Source: a virus
DNA length: 35,554 nt
Virus record (IMG/VR): IMGVR_UViG_3300020186_000005
Location: 1-35,554 of that record
Reading direction: 5' to 3' (one strand)
Of the stretch, positions 1 to 7,207 are shown piece after piece (within the stretch, counting starts at the first letter, position 1; each line of letters starts with the position of its first letter). The translations under genes were made by a program, and so were the position numbers. The notes under the pieces were generated by a model, which did not search any database, was not told the origin of the DNA, and saw nothing but the letters and a program-made list of their open reading frames with translations.

Positions 1-127
1 CATAGACCCATGATTGGCTGTGCGAGATAGAAGTATACAGCGACTCCAGCATCTGCAGCCGCACCTGTGATAGTGAATGCCCCAGTACCTGAGTTGTATA
101 CTCCAGTAATAGTAGGAACCGTGGTAA
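1..127. repeat. Direct terminal repeat, first copy (circular overlap)
   Basis: These 127 bases are identical to 35428-35554. An exact repeat of this length at both ends of a contig usually means a circular assembly joined on a k-mer overlap. A gene reads in frame through the join, which supports circularity over a coincidental repeat. A true packaged terminal repeat this short is possible but less likely. Confidence 0.95.
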
Positions 128-461
128 TCATTGCTCCGTTGGCTAGAACTATCGTCAAGATAGCCTCTCCGACTGCAAAATGACCCCCTAGGCCGATGAT
201 AGTTGGCGTTATCCCTACAAGTGTAGCAGGCCCTGGCCCGGCGAGCACCCCAAGGTTCATACCGACACGAGAATAAATCTGTGATACATCGTTAGCAACA
301 GCTCTATTCATTGGCACAGAGCCAAGTCTACGCTCTATCTTGCCTTGATGGAGGTGGACATTCTGAAGGTCTTCCCAGGCATTATCTGGCAAGAGGAATG
401 GAGCTAGTGCGGTTATCTGACCTTCTGTATATGGGGCAATGAAGAATTTTTTTGATGCCAT
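1..461 (-). CDS. P22 gp10-like tail hub / DNA stabilisation protein, N-terminal part
   Basis: This is the start of a 742-residue protein; the rest is at 33660-35427. The start ATG at 461 overlaps the stop of the preceding 205-residue gene by one base (TAATG). The first residues read MASKKFFIAPYTEG, then a segment around residues 25-48 (LPDNAWEDLQNVHL, KIERRLGSVP). In podophage tail hub or packaged-DNA stabilisation proteins a similar early segment introduces a beta-rich, probably propeller-like body. The role is to close the connector after packaging. The frame continues exactly through the circular join (461 + 1768 = 2229 nt, 743 codons). The function is inferred from length, sequence style and position downstream of the connector and fibres; sequence similarity to P22 gp10 itself is not established here. 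Confidence 0.7.
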   Translation of the reverse strand, partial: MASKKFFIAPYTEGQITALAPFLLPDNAWEDLQNVHLHQGKIERRLGSVPMNRAVANDVSQIYSRVGMNLGVLAGPGPATLVGITPTIIGLGGHFAVGEAILTIVLANGAMITTVPTITGVYNSGTGAFTITGAAADAGVAVYFYLAQPIMGL

Positions 462-1078
462 TAGAATCCTATTGATAACCAGTTATAGCTTACATTCGCA
501 TCAACGTTAACAGCTGTTCTTTGGCCTGCAAATACTTGATAAGTCTGATTATCATTAACTATATTGATAAGTTGTAGCTGTGTATTTGGGTCACCTGCGA
601 CGGTTTTTACCGTAAACCAAATGCCTATAAAGGCGTTAGGATAAGCAGTAGTTATTTGTTTCGTGACTGGATTAAAAGGCGCTATTGTTGCGTTAGCCAC
701 ATCTGTACCCCATTGGAGCAAGAGACCTGAAGAGGTGCGTGCATAGCCACCATTTGCGATCAAGTTAGCTTCTGTGATACCAAATATAGTTCCGTTATTT
801 GAACGCCTGGTGAATAGCTCTATGAAACCAGTAAGGGCAGAAGTCTTGGCATAGAGAGCGAACTCATCTGCGAGTGTTGGAGTATCGATTGGTATTGGCG
901 GAACATTGGCGGTTTGGTTAACGAATACCGCGTTGATATGTCGACCTGGGGTTCCGCCATTGAATGGAGAGTGATTCGCCTGGAACACGTTCAATATCTG
1001 GGTGAAGTTCTCGAGCAACTGCGCTTGGGATATCTTTATCTTGTTTGTTGGCTGTGGGATTAAGGGATTATACGCCAT
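461..1078 (-). CDS. Tail fibre protein with knob-like C-terminal domain (205 aa)
   Basis: This is a probable virion appendage protein. The N-terminus (residues 1-50) has the pattern IPQP...SQAQLLENF...INAVF, with a conserved His-containing stretch (ANHSPF), which podophages often use for virion attachment. The C-terminal half reads ...GGYARTSSGLLLQWGT... and ends ...YNWLSIGF. This is the typical shape of the compact C-terminal knob of gp53-like tail fibres (aromatic-rich, ending W-x-x-I/A-G). It follows the related 224-residue gene by 15 nt and runs into the tail hub gene by TAATG coupling. RBS is AGGAGA, about 6 nt from ATG. Host-receptor contact is likely but inferred. Confidence 0.65.
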   Translation of the reverse strand: MAYNPLIPQPTNKIKISQAQLLENFTQILNVFQANHSPFNGGTPGRHINAVFVNQTANVPPIPIDTPTLADEFALYAKTSALTGFIELFTRRSNNGTIFGITEANLIANGGYARTSSGLLLQWGTDVANATIAPFNPVTKQITTAYPNAFIGIWFTVKTVAGDPNTQLQLINIVNDNQTYQVFAGQRTAVNVDANVSYNWLSIGF

Positions 1079-1093
1079 TTCTATTCTCCTGTT

Positions 1094-1768
1094 TTAATAT
1101 GAACCTAGAACTGCGATGTAATAAACTGCAAACCCAGTGAAAAATGCCGGAGTTCTTTGGACGCTCAGTACATTAACAAATGTAGGATTTATATCGACTA
1201 CGTAAGGCACTATATTGCTATCAAATTGAAATCTGCTCATGTCTTGTACAGTTATATTTACAGAATAAGCCTGTGCGAATGGTTGAATTACTTGCGATGT
1301 CGGATAAGTACTAAGATTTACCGGGTAATGAATCTCCTGTACCACTCCAAGATCCCCTGGGCCGACATTTCGCTTGAAAAACAATAAGAATAAATTCTCT
1401 CCTATCGTATAAAGACCCTCAGCCTTGGTAAAGAAACCACCCAAGTTCAACGAATTTAAATTTAAGTTGAAAGCATAGTGTGGATTACCGGGAGCTGGCT
1501 TGATTGCAAAGAAGTCTGCTGGATGAAATGCTCTATTGAGCGCGGGGAAGTTTCTATACCCTGTACCATAGTTCACGTCATCAGTTTGGATCGGAGTGGG
1601 TGTTAACTTGGAGCGCATGAACTTGTGCTTACCTTCTTTTGGATCCCCAAAGGTATAATGATCAGCAGAAATAAAGGTATTGATTGAGGTGTAATCAGTG
1701 AGGATCTGCCCTTGTGAGGCTCTTAGCAGGTCAGCACGGTTCGGAATCTGATTATAGTTTAATGCCAT
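1094..1768 (-). CDS. Virion appendage protein, paralogous N-terminus to the next fibre (224 aa)
   Basis: I chose ATG at 1768 because AGGAAT lies just upstream and the longer frame would overlap the connector gene. Residues 1-60 (MALNYNQIPNRADLLRAS..., DYTSINTFISADHYTFG...GKHKF) follow the same pattern as the 205-residue protein at 461-1078: IP, then SQGQIL or SQAQLL, IN, H, F, GxH. The two probably share an attachment domain. The C-terminal part is beta-rich and ends TGFAVYYIAVLGSY. It sits 8 nt after the connector gene. A tail or collar fibre role is inferred from this resemblance and from context. Confidence 0.55.
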   Translation of the reverse strand: MALNYNQIPNRADLLRASQGQILTDYTSINTFISADHYTFGDPKEGKHKFMRSKLTPTPIQTDDVNYGTGYRNFPALNRAFHPADFFAIKPAPGNPHYAFNLNLNSLNLGGFFTKAEGLYTIGENLFLLFFKRNVGPGDLGVVQEIHYPVNLSTYPTSQVIQPFAQAYSVNITVQDMSRFQFDSNIVPYVVDINPTFVNVLSVQRTPAFFTGFAVYYIAVLGSY

Positions 1769-1776
1769 ATTGATTC

Positions 1777-2760
1777 CTAGTAAGTAAATGGCCAGAAGTC
1801 GGTGCTCAGGGCTGCGGGGGAATTGTAGATAGTGGCTGTGCGCCCCTGGCTCAATTGTTCGCAAACGCGGCTCATGACGAAGACCTCTTGTTTCTTGAAC
1901 TCTGGCATGATCAATGCGACGCTTTCAAGATTCATACGGTCTTCGAATATCTTCTTTGCGGCTCCGTAGGCTATGTACTGGAACCATTGTTTAAGTGGTG
2001 GTGACTGTGCGATACCGAGCAGTTCGTCTGGGGTACCGTCTTGTTGCCAGGTTATATTTAATGGTGTATTGGTAACATGTCTCATATAGAGCTTGCCATC
2101 AAAGTAGAGAACTGTATCAGGTATCCCGTAGGTTACTGGTTGTGTACGTGCCCAGATGGGTTCACCGAGCTTTGGCGCTGTTGCAAAGGTCACTACATAT
2201 TGACCATCAAGGTAATTGATCACTGATGGTGCGATTACGGTACCAATGAGTGGAGTGAGTGTGTAATCAACTCTGTTTGCCACGTCATCTGTTGCATTTA
2301 AGGGTTGATTATTGATATCTACTGAGGCTATTAGGACGGTTGAGTAGCTACTTATCAAGAACGGTGCTTGTGAGATAGGAACAAGGCCACCAATTCCGCT
2401 TGCGAATACGGTAGTGACGCCGTCACCAACGGCAATCTGGAATGCGAACTGTGTTTGGGGGTAGATGGCGAAGAACTCTGCCTGGTTTTGGGAGAGGTAC
2501 ACTTGGTTGCCATTAACAAAGACTGGATTCTTAACATTAACGGTAAGATTTTCGTCAATCGTAATATAGTCAACATACGGAAAGGTGATTTGCGTGTTGT
2601 TGGTTAACAACTTCCGGGTCTTAACGCTATTGGGAAAGTCATAAAGATAGAACGTATTAATATAGTCATCTAACTGAGCGGTGGTAAGCTGCTGCTCAGA
2701 TGGATTCCGAGTGATCCGTCTTACTTTATTGCGAATGGCATCAAGTGTAGTATTCGACAT
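1777..2760 (-). CDS. Head-to-tail connector / tail adaptor protein (327 aa)
   Basis: The N-terminus (residues 1-45: LDAIRNKVRRITRNPSEQQL, then DDYINTFYLYDFP) matches a recurrent motif in podophage connector proteins that follow the decoration and coat genes. A helical start is followed by a long beta-rich middle and a helical C-terminus (about 250-310) with basic and aromatic residues. Such proteins sit under the portal and join it to the tail hub. The gene lies between a small head gene and the fibres, in the order expected of a neck module. RBS GGGGGTAG lies just before ATG. The exact family (P22 gp4-like or otherwise) cannot be fixed without a profile search. Confidence 0.6.
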   Translation of the reverse strand: MSNTTLDAIRNKVRRITRNPSEQQLTTAQLDDYINTFYLYDFPNSVKTRKLLTNNTQITFPYVDYITIDENLTVNVKNPVFVNGNQVYLSQNQAEFFAIYPQTQFAFQIAVGDGVTTVFASGIGGLVPISQAPFLISSYSTVLIASVDINNQPLNATDDVANRVDYTLTPLIGTVIAPSVINYLDGQYVVTFATAPKLGEPIWARTQPVTYGIPDTVLYFDGKLYMRHVTNTPLNITWQQDGTPDELLGIAQSPPLKQWFQYIAYGAAKKIFEDRMNLESVALIMPEFKKQEVFVMSRVCEQLSQGRTATIYNSPAALSTDFWPFTY

Positions 2761-2780
2761 TGTCTACCCCCTTTTACGGT

Positions 2781-3191
2781 TTAAGCCTCTTCTACGGTGT
2801 ATATTGTAGGAGCCGGCTGAAGATCATCTTCAAAGTTATAGCTATAGAATCCGTAATTGTGCTCTTTGCGGCCAACTCGTTCGACGTTGTTGCCTTTAGC
2901 ATCCTTAGCATGTTCATGCACAGGAACCCAGCAATCTTCATTAAGATGCTTTGCTACCATGTAAGGCAGTGTGTATGTTTGATCATCATCAAGATTGAAT
3001 TCTTCAATGGTATCTGTAGGCCACTTACGGTAATAGAATCTCAATGGTGCGCCTGGACACTCAAAGTTGCGGAACTTACCTGTTACTTCCTTGTGGTCTT
3101 TGATCCATTCAGGCATCTTCCTGAAGTCAGTATCTCTGCTCACTTTTTGAGATCCTGTTACTGGAGCTATTTCTGTATGTTTTCTTGCCAT
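2781..3191 (-). CDS. Small head-region protein of unknown function (136 aa)
   Basis: The start ATG at 3191 is chosen because AAGGAGAATATC precedes it by good spacing; a longer frame would cross the hairpin at 3211-3240. The product is charged and soluble (MARKHTEIAPVTGS...; ...FECPGAPLRFYYRKWP...DDDQTYTLPYMVAKHLNEDCWVPVHEHAKD). I do not recognise a domain. Its place between the decoration and connector genes is typical of small conserved head or neck proteins of podophages, so a structural role is likely but inferred. It has no signal peptide or membrane segment. Confidence 0.65.
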   Translation of the reverse strand: MARKHTEIAPVTGSQKVSRDTDFRKMPEWIKDHKEVTGKFRNFECPGAPLRFYYRKWPTDTIEEFNLDDDQTYTLPYMVAKHLNEDCWVPVHEHAKDAKGNNVERVGRKEHNYGFYSYNFEDDLQPAPTIYTVEEA

Positions 3192-3210
3192 GATATTCTC
3201 CTTAGTTTGT

Positions 3211-3240
3211 GCCCGCCGCGCACATAACAACACGGCGGGC
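3211..3240 (-). other. GC-rich intergenic hairpin without U-tract
   Basis: GCCCGCCG at 3211-3218 pairs perfectly with CGGCGGGC at 3233-3240 (8 bp, 14-nt loop). On the minus-strand transcript it lies after the decoration gene and ends 19 nt before the next start. No run of T follows on either strand, so a strong intrinsic terminator is unlikely. RNA processing, 3' protection of the capsid message or partial attenuation would fit. Confidence 0.7.
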
Positions 3241-3246
3241 AATCAT

Positions 3247-4212
3247 TTACTGATTAAAAGACTTAACTGCTTCCCAATACATAACATCGTTTGCTGCGCC
3301 GCCAGGGGTCAACCCGGTTGCGCCATCGCCAGGTAGAACCATAGCAATGAAATCAATATCTTTTTCTACAGGGAACAATGAAGCTGGGGCGAACGTTCTA
3401 TCTGCAAGCACTTGAGCTGCGGTAGGGAACGTGAATGCCGTGAATCCTACTGTGCTTAAGTCCATGGTGAACGTATTAGGAGTTGGAACGGTAAGAACCT
3501 TACCTTTCTTCCCTTCTAATTCAACCATGCCGTACCCACCGAATTCAACCTGGAACTGAACAACATCTCCGACAAGAAGATAGTGATCAGTTGTAGTAGT
3601 TACGGTTGGAGCAACTGCTACGCTCACGTTAGCCATATAGTATCTACGCCATGCGGGAAGATTGTCTACACGACGCCATGAACCAGCACCACCAATAACA
3701 CCAGGAAGGGTAGCTAGATTGTATGCCAAGGTAAAGTTGGTATTTGCAGTAATAGCACCAATCTGGAAATCAATTCCAGTAAGGTTAGGAGTTGTTGGAG
3801 CAACACCGGCGCCACCCTGGTACAAGCGAACGATGCTGCCTACCACGAGTCCAGCAGTACTAGCTGTATTGACTACAGGGGCAAACGCGTTACTTGTAGC
3901 GGTGAATGCGATAGCCGCGGCACCAGAAACTGGGCTGAAGCTAATAGCGTCATTGTTATCAAATCGGTAGAACCCATTAGGCGCTACTAAATTGATAGCA
4001 TTGAGTGCATTGGTTGCACCTGTTTTAAATTCTGAGAGACCAGTGCCATTAGCCATTGGTTTGCGCCATTCAAACTTGACCCCTTTATCGGAGTTGTTTG
4101 CTGCGCCATTCATGTTAATGACTCTAAAAATATCAAAATCAGATCGAACGCGTATAACCTCACGGATACCATTCGATATGAATGTACCTGCTTGAACAAT
4201 TGCATCTGCCAT
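3247..4212 (-). CDS. Probable capsid decoration / minor head protein (321 aa)
   Basis: This is an Ala/Thr/Val/Gly-rich, beta-dominated protein (N-terminus MADAIVQAGTFISNGIREVI) immediately downstream of the coat gene, 13 nt away. Many podophages with N4-gp56-like coats carry such a gene in the same place, and the product binds the capsid surface or helps head maturation. The middle (about residues 95-230) is dominated by small hydrophobic and Thr residues, consistent with beta-sandwich folds. The RBS is AAGGGATATACA. Role is inferred from position and composition; I see no catalytic motif. Confidence 0.55.
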   Translation of the reverse strand: MADAIVQAGTFISNGIREVIRVRSDFDIFRVINMNGAANNSDKGVKFEWRKPMANGTGLSEFKTGATNALNAINLVAPNGFYRFDNNDAISFSPVSGAAAIAFTATSNAFAPVVNTASTAGLVVGSIVRLYQGGAGVAPTTPNLTGIDFQIGAITANTNFTLAYNLATLPGVIGGAGSWRRVDNLPAWRRYYMANVSVAVAPTVTTTTDHYLLVGDVVQFQVEFGGYGMVELEGKKGKVLTVPTPNTFTMDLSTVGFTAFTFPTAAQVLADRTFAPASLFPVEKDIDFIAMVLPGDGATGLTPGGAANDVMYWEAVKSFNQ

Positions 4213-4225
4213 TGTATATCCCTTC

Positions 4226-5176
4226 TTATAGTGCGGTTGTACGTAGACGATATACCCATGTACTATTCAATATGACTGGAGCTTCGGCAAACAAGAATCC
4301 TGCGGATGAGTTCTGTGCCAACGGTCCGGAATATATAGGTGGTCTGTAGATGAAGCGTGCTGAAGCACCATCTTGTTCTACGCAACCAATAGCTTCCATA
4401 CCAACAACAAATATGTTGTAGATGGCTTTGCCGTTCATAGACAATGCAGTTTCAACAGAACCGATTGAAGAGACTAGGAACCGAAGGTTACCTAATGCGC
4501 CCCATTCTGAACGAAGACTGCTTGAGCTCGATGCGTATTTATTCTTGTTGATGAACTCAGGAATTGCATTGAGAGTCTTGGTTAGCTTTGTAGAGCAAAG
4601 TGCAAAGAAGGCATCGCGTATTGGCGCGGTGTCATATTTATTTTGAGCTTCTATGCTATCAAGAATCATCATTGCATTATTGTCGAGCAAGAGCGATACG
4701 ACTTCATCAGCATCTGATTGAGTGATGATTGAAGGTACATCGCCACCAGCTGCAGTACAGTTAATGAACGGTGCCGCACCTGCAAGCAGGTCACGCATCA
4801 ATTCATCTTGTGTTTGGCGAAGACAAACTCCGAGTCTCAGCGTTGCATTATTAAGAACAGGATCTTGATACGTGAGTGTAACCTGTTGGTTTATTTCCAC
4901 GTACGTACCGAACCACGAAGGTGTTACATCTACAAACGTAGTTTGGAGACTCTTGCCTGGTGGAGTAGCGCCTGAGCGTCCTAGTGGTACTTTAGCTGTG
5001 CCAAGAGAATGGTACCGTTCCATACGGAGTGTTTGACCAGATCTTTTTGGCATTTTTTTGCGAATTGCTGGAATATTATGAATCATATTTGGGGTCGGAG
5101 TAGAGAGCATCTTCATAGCGAATGCTTTTTCTATGGGTGACTCAAAACCCGGTCCGTTCACGATATTAATGGCCAT
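4226..5176 (-). CDS. Major capsid protein, N4-gp56-like family (316 aa)
   Basis: This is the shell subunit of the head. Residues about 40-110 read KMPKRSGQTLRMERYHSLGTA..., then PPGKSLQTTFVDVTPSWFGTYVEINQQVTLTYQDPVLNNA, then ...QTQDELMRDLLAGA. This order (permissive R-Y start, GxxPPG, an aromatic strand ending in VEI, then a helical spine starting D-x-L/LMRD) is characteristic of N4-gp56-family coats with the HK97 fold. The length is somewhat short for the family. Scaffold lies upstream and decoration downstream, as expected. It has its own good RBS (AAGGAT, 6 nt) and a private promoter candidate at 5315-5344, fitting high expression. Confidence 0.8.
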   Translation of the reverse strand: MAINIVNGPGFESPIEKAFAMKMLSTPTPNMIHNIPAIRKKMPKRSGQTLRMERYHSLGTAKVPLGRSGATPPGKSLQTTFVDVTPSWFGTYVEINQQVTLTYQDPVLNNATLRLGVCLRQTQDELMRDLLAGAAPFINCTAAGGDVPSIITQSDADEVVSLLLDNNAMMILDSIEAQNKYDTAPIRDAFFALCSTKLTKTLNAIPEFINKNKYASSSSSLRSEWGALGNLRFLVSSIGSVETALSMNGKAIYNIFVVGMEAIGCVEQDGASARFIYRPPIYSGPLAQNSSAGFLFAEAPVILNSTWVYRLRTTAL

Positions 5177-5314
5177 GTGGGTATCCTTAAATAGAATAAA
5201 CTGTTCGTTTGACTATTTAAGCTTGACGACTGCTTATGTATACGTCCTCAGGTGAGCGGCTTCTGAATTATACGCTCGAAGGGATAGACGACATCCCAGT
5301 GATACGTCCGTATA

Positions 5315-5344
5315 AGTATACGCGAATACTATTTTATAATACAA
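5315..5344 (-). promoter_or_regulatory. Candidate promoter for the coat gene
   Basis: On the minus strand TTGTAT (5344-5339) and TATACT (5320-5315) are separated by 18 bp. They lie in the 231-bp gap between scaffold and coat genes, just downstream of the hairpin at 5349-5381. The rest of the gap (5177-5314) is AT-rich, contains a small GGGAT/ATCCC hairpin at 5281-5297, and has no gene I can support. Confidence 0.45.
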
Positions 5345-5348
5345 GAGA

Positions 5349-5381
5349 GGGTCTATAGAGCTGTAACTCTTCTATAGACCC
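5349..5381 (-). other. 11-bp perfect hairpin between scaffold and coat genes
   Basis: GGGTCTATAGA (5349-5359) pairs with TCTATAGACCC (5371-5381) around an 11-nt loop. On the minus-strand message the stem follows the scaffold stop at 5408 and is followed by TCTCTTGTATT. That tail is weakly U-rich, so this may be a leaky terminator or a processing site that uncouples scaffold from coat expression. Confidence 0.65.
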
Positions 5382-5407
5382 CAAAGACAATGCGCTATTG
5401 GTATCTA

Positions 5408-6220
5408 TCAAATGTTTCTTGCGGCTGCTAATGTCTCTCTGTAGAGCTCATCCATGCGAGCCTGACTAAGGTCGCCGCTGAACTCATTTGCTTGAGACAG
5501 GGGAGAGTTATTGGTTCTTGGGGATACTGATGATGCGGATCGTGGTCGAGACTTATTGGCTTCGAATTGAGCGGCATTAGGGTCTTTAGTGGTTACAATG
5601 CCAAGCTGCTTGAGCATTTTGTAGGTACTTACTGCTCGGACATATTCATCTGTTGAAGTGTAGAGTGCTTGAGCCAGTTCGGGGTACGCTTGTCTGAGCT
5701 TTGCCGTATTCTCCATGGTAACTACATCAAAGTAATCAGGGTGGGCATTACGAACTTTTTGTTCCATAGATTGGTTATGGATGATTTGCCTCAGTTCATC
5801 TTGATCTTTCTTGAGCTGATTATACTTATTGTCTGAGTAGTTCTTAACGGCGCCCCATTCAGGCAGATCATCATCTTTATGTTGTGGCGCTTGAGCTTGT
5901 TGTTCTGGTTGAGGCATTCTATTGATATAGTCTTCATATTGCCTGATCATCTGATCTTTTTGTTCGACTTCTCGTTGATAGCGGTCTTTTTCTTCGCGCA
6001 ATCGAGCGAAGTTCTTTTGCTGGTACCGTTCTTCTTCTTTTTTATCTTCAACAGCCGTATCAACCTGTTGAGGAACCTCATCATATGATTCTTCAGGTAC
6101 CGCTGGTTCCTGTTGATCAGAGTGGGTCTCCTGGATGATATCATTTTGTTGATCATCAACTGGATTGAATTGTTGTTCAACTTGAGGCTCATTGGGGTCA
6201 ACTATTGTCATTCTTGCCAT
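5408..6220 (-). CDS. Capsid scaffolding protein (270 aa)
   Basis: This assembly chaperone fills the procapsid and is lost on maturation. It is extremely Gln/Glu/Asp/Lys-rich. Residues 1-60 are acidic and disordered, residues about 60-110 form a charged coiled coil (EEERYQQKNFARLREEKDRY..), a second helical region lies at about 130-180, and the C-terminus is rich in Ser/Asn/Arg before a final helix. A missing hydrophobic core, the position between portal and coat, and the length all fit podophage scaffolds. The start at 6220 has AAGGAG 6 nt upstream and overlaps the previous gene by 13 nt. Confidence rests on composition and synteny, not on motif identity. Confidence 0.75.
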   Translation of the reverse strand: MARMTIVDPNEPQVEQQFNPVDDQQNDIIQETHSDQQEPAVPEESYDEVPQQVDTAVEDKKEEERYQQKNFARLREEKDRYQREVEQKDQMIRQYEDYINRMPQPEQQAQAPQHKDDDLPEWGAVKNYSDNKYNQLKKDQDELRQIIHNQSMEQKVRNAHPDYFDVVTMENTAKLRQAYPELAQALYTSTDEYVRAVSTYKMLKQLGIVTTKDPNAAQFEANKSRPRSASSVSPRTNNSPLSQANEFSGDLSQARMDELYRETLAAARNI

Positions 6221-6783
6221 GCTATCTCCTTATGTATTTGGCACCTTGCGCATTCACATGCGTTATATTTCATTGCTCTGAGGGTAAGCGTTTCATTATA
6301 GAATTCTATGACGAAGTCACGCAGTCTTTTCATATCAGGATCATCAATCGTAAGAAGATTCTCCATAAGATACTTACAACTTTCAAGGTCTGGTATTGTC
6401 CATGCCCACTCGAGCTTTGATTCAGCGCGGTGGTATTTGTAGACCGTTTGATCATATGTTGGCGAGGGGCATGCCTGCGCGGTTATAAAGAAGACGCTTT
6501 TGACTTCAGTGTAGAGTTGCTCTTCTTTAGTGATCATCACTATATAGAAGTCGCCATTCATCTTGGCGAGTCCCTCTTTTATGGCTTTTTCTCGAAGAGA
6601 AGGCCAGTCTTTCATCATATTACGAGCCAGCTCAATGGGATCTATGTGCGGTTCTAGATCCTCATTGAGCGACTTGTATCTGCTAGCTTCGACTTGTGCT
6701 CCAAGGGCTATTGAAGCGCCTGCATTCGGATTAACGAACATAGGTCGCTCATCTATCCCTATTATGTGGTTGGAGTCAATCAT
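6208..6783 (-). CDS. Conserved podophage head-region protein (191 aa)
   Basis: The function is unknown. The product is soluble, with segments VFFITAQACPSPTYDQTVYKYH and LEWAWTIPDLESCKYL, and a cysteine pair near the C-terminus (ACECARCQ, about residues 175-182). Proteins with this CPSPTYDQTVYKYH-like centre recur, as far as I recall, between portal and scaffold genes of podoviruses; that is recollection, not a search. Start ATG at 6783 has AAGGA 8 nt upstream. The 3' end overlaps the scaffold start by 13 nt, suggesting coupled translation. It may be a minor head or assembly factor. Confidence 0.6.
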   Translation of the reverse strand: MIDSNHIIGIDERPMFVNPNAGASIALGAQVEASRYKSLNEDLEPHIDPIELARNMMKDWPSLREKAIKEGLAKMNGDFYIVMITKEEQLYTEVKSVFFITAQACPSPTYDQTVYKYHRAESKLEWAWTIPDLESCKYLMENLLTIDDPDMKRLRDFVIEFYNETLTLRAMKYNACECARCQIHKEIAWQE

Positions 6784-6795
6784 GCTATGGATTCC

Positions 6796-6927
6796 TTAGT
6801 TGGTGTACGAAGCCATTACTGCTTTTTGGAGTACAGTTTTCTTTTGGTTGAGCTTAACGTCCCTCAGGAGCGGGAGCAACTTCAAGGCGATTGCTCTCGC
6901 TGCTTTAGGACGGCATGCTGCTGCCAT
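6796..6927 (-). CDS. Small basic protein (43 aa), tentative
   Basis: This short frame fills the gap between the 73- and 191-residue genes. It starts ATG at 6927, reads MAAACRPKAARAIALKLLPL and ends TAA at 6796. It is strongly basic (Arg and Lys) with a hydrophobic helix-forming middle. The next gene's RBS (AAGGA) begins at its stop codon, as in neighbouring genes. Its own RBS is weak, so it may be coupled to the upstream 73-residue gene, whose stop is 5 nt away. A small nucleic-acid-binding or virion peptide is possible, but the frame could also be chance. Confidence 0.4.
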   Translation of the reverse strand: MAAACRPKAARAIALKLLPLLRDVKLNQKKTVLQKAVMASYTN

Positions 6928-6932
6928 AGTGA

Positions 6933-7154
6933 TTAGTACTTGTTGCGAGTGCGTTGCTTATCGGCAACTGACTCGTTAGCAGAGATCTGCGCATCAATAT
7001 CTGCGCGGCTATCTGGATATCGCATATCGCTTATATAGCCAGTTGCTGGGTAATTGACCATCTTAACTTCTGATGGCATTTCGTCCCAAGAACCTGCGCT
7101 GTTTCCTAACATGTCTGACTCTGTGCCGCTATAGTAGCGCATTTTTTTTGCCAT
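6933..7154 (-). CDS. Small hydrophilic head-region protein (73 aa)
   Basis: I do not recognise it. The product starts MAKKMRYYSGTESDMLG and is polar, with a charged C-terminus (...VADKQRTRNKY). There is no membrane segment. It has an RBS (GGAAG) a few bases upstream and lies between the portal gene and the 43-residue frame in the head cluster. Small polar proteins in this place can be internal head proteins, but nothing in the sequence proves it. Confidence 0.6.
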   Translation of the reverse strand: MAKKMRYYSGTESDMLGNSAGSWDEMPSEVKMVNYPATGYISDMRYPDSRADIDAQISANESVADKQRTRNKY

Positions 7155-7175
7155 GGTCTTCCTTCATGTAGTAAA

Positions 7176-7196
7176 TGTCCAACAATATATTGGACA
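7176..7196 (-). other. Short intergenic hairpin after the portal gene
   Basis: TGTCCAA (7176-7182) and TTGGACA (7190-7196) form a 7-bp perfect stem with a 7-nt loop. On the minus-strand message it follows the portal stop at 7208 and is followed by TTTACTAC. This is at best a weak terminator. It resembles the other late-region stems at 3211, 5349 and 25113. Confidence 0.5.
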
Positions 7197-7207
7197 AGGT
7201 TATCCCT

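Noticed and set aside
2760-3227. 155-residue plus-strand frame
   Set aside because: It is antisense to the 136-residue head-region gene, which has the RBS and synteny.
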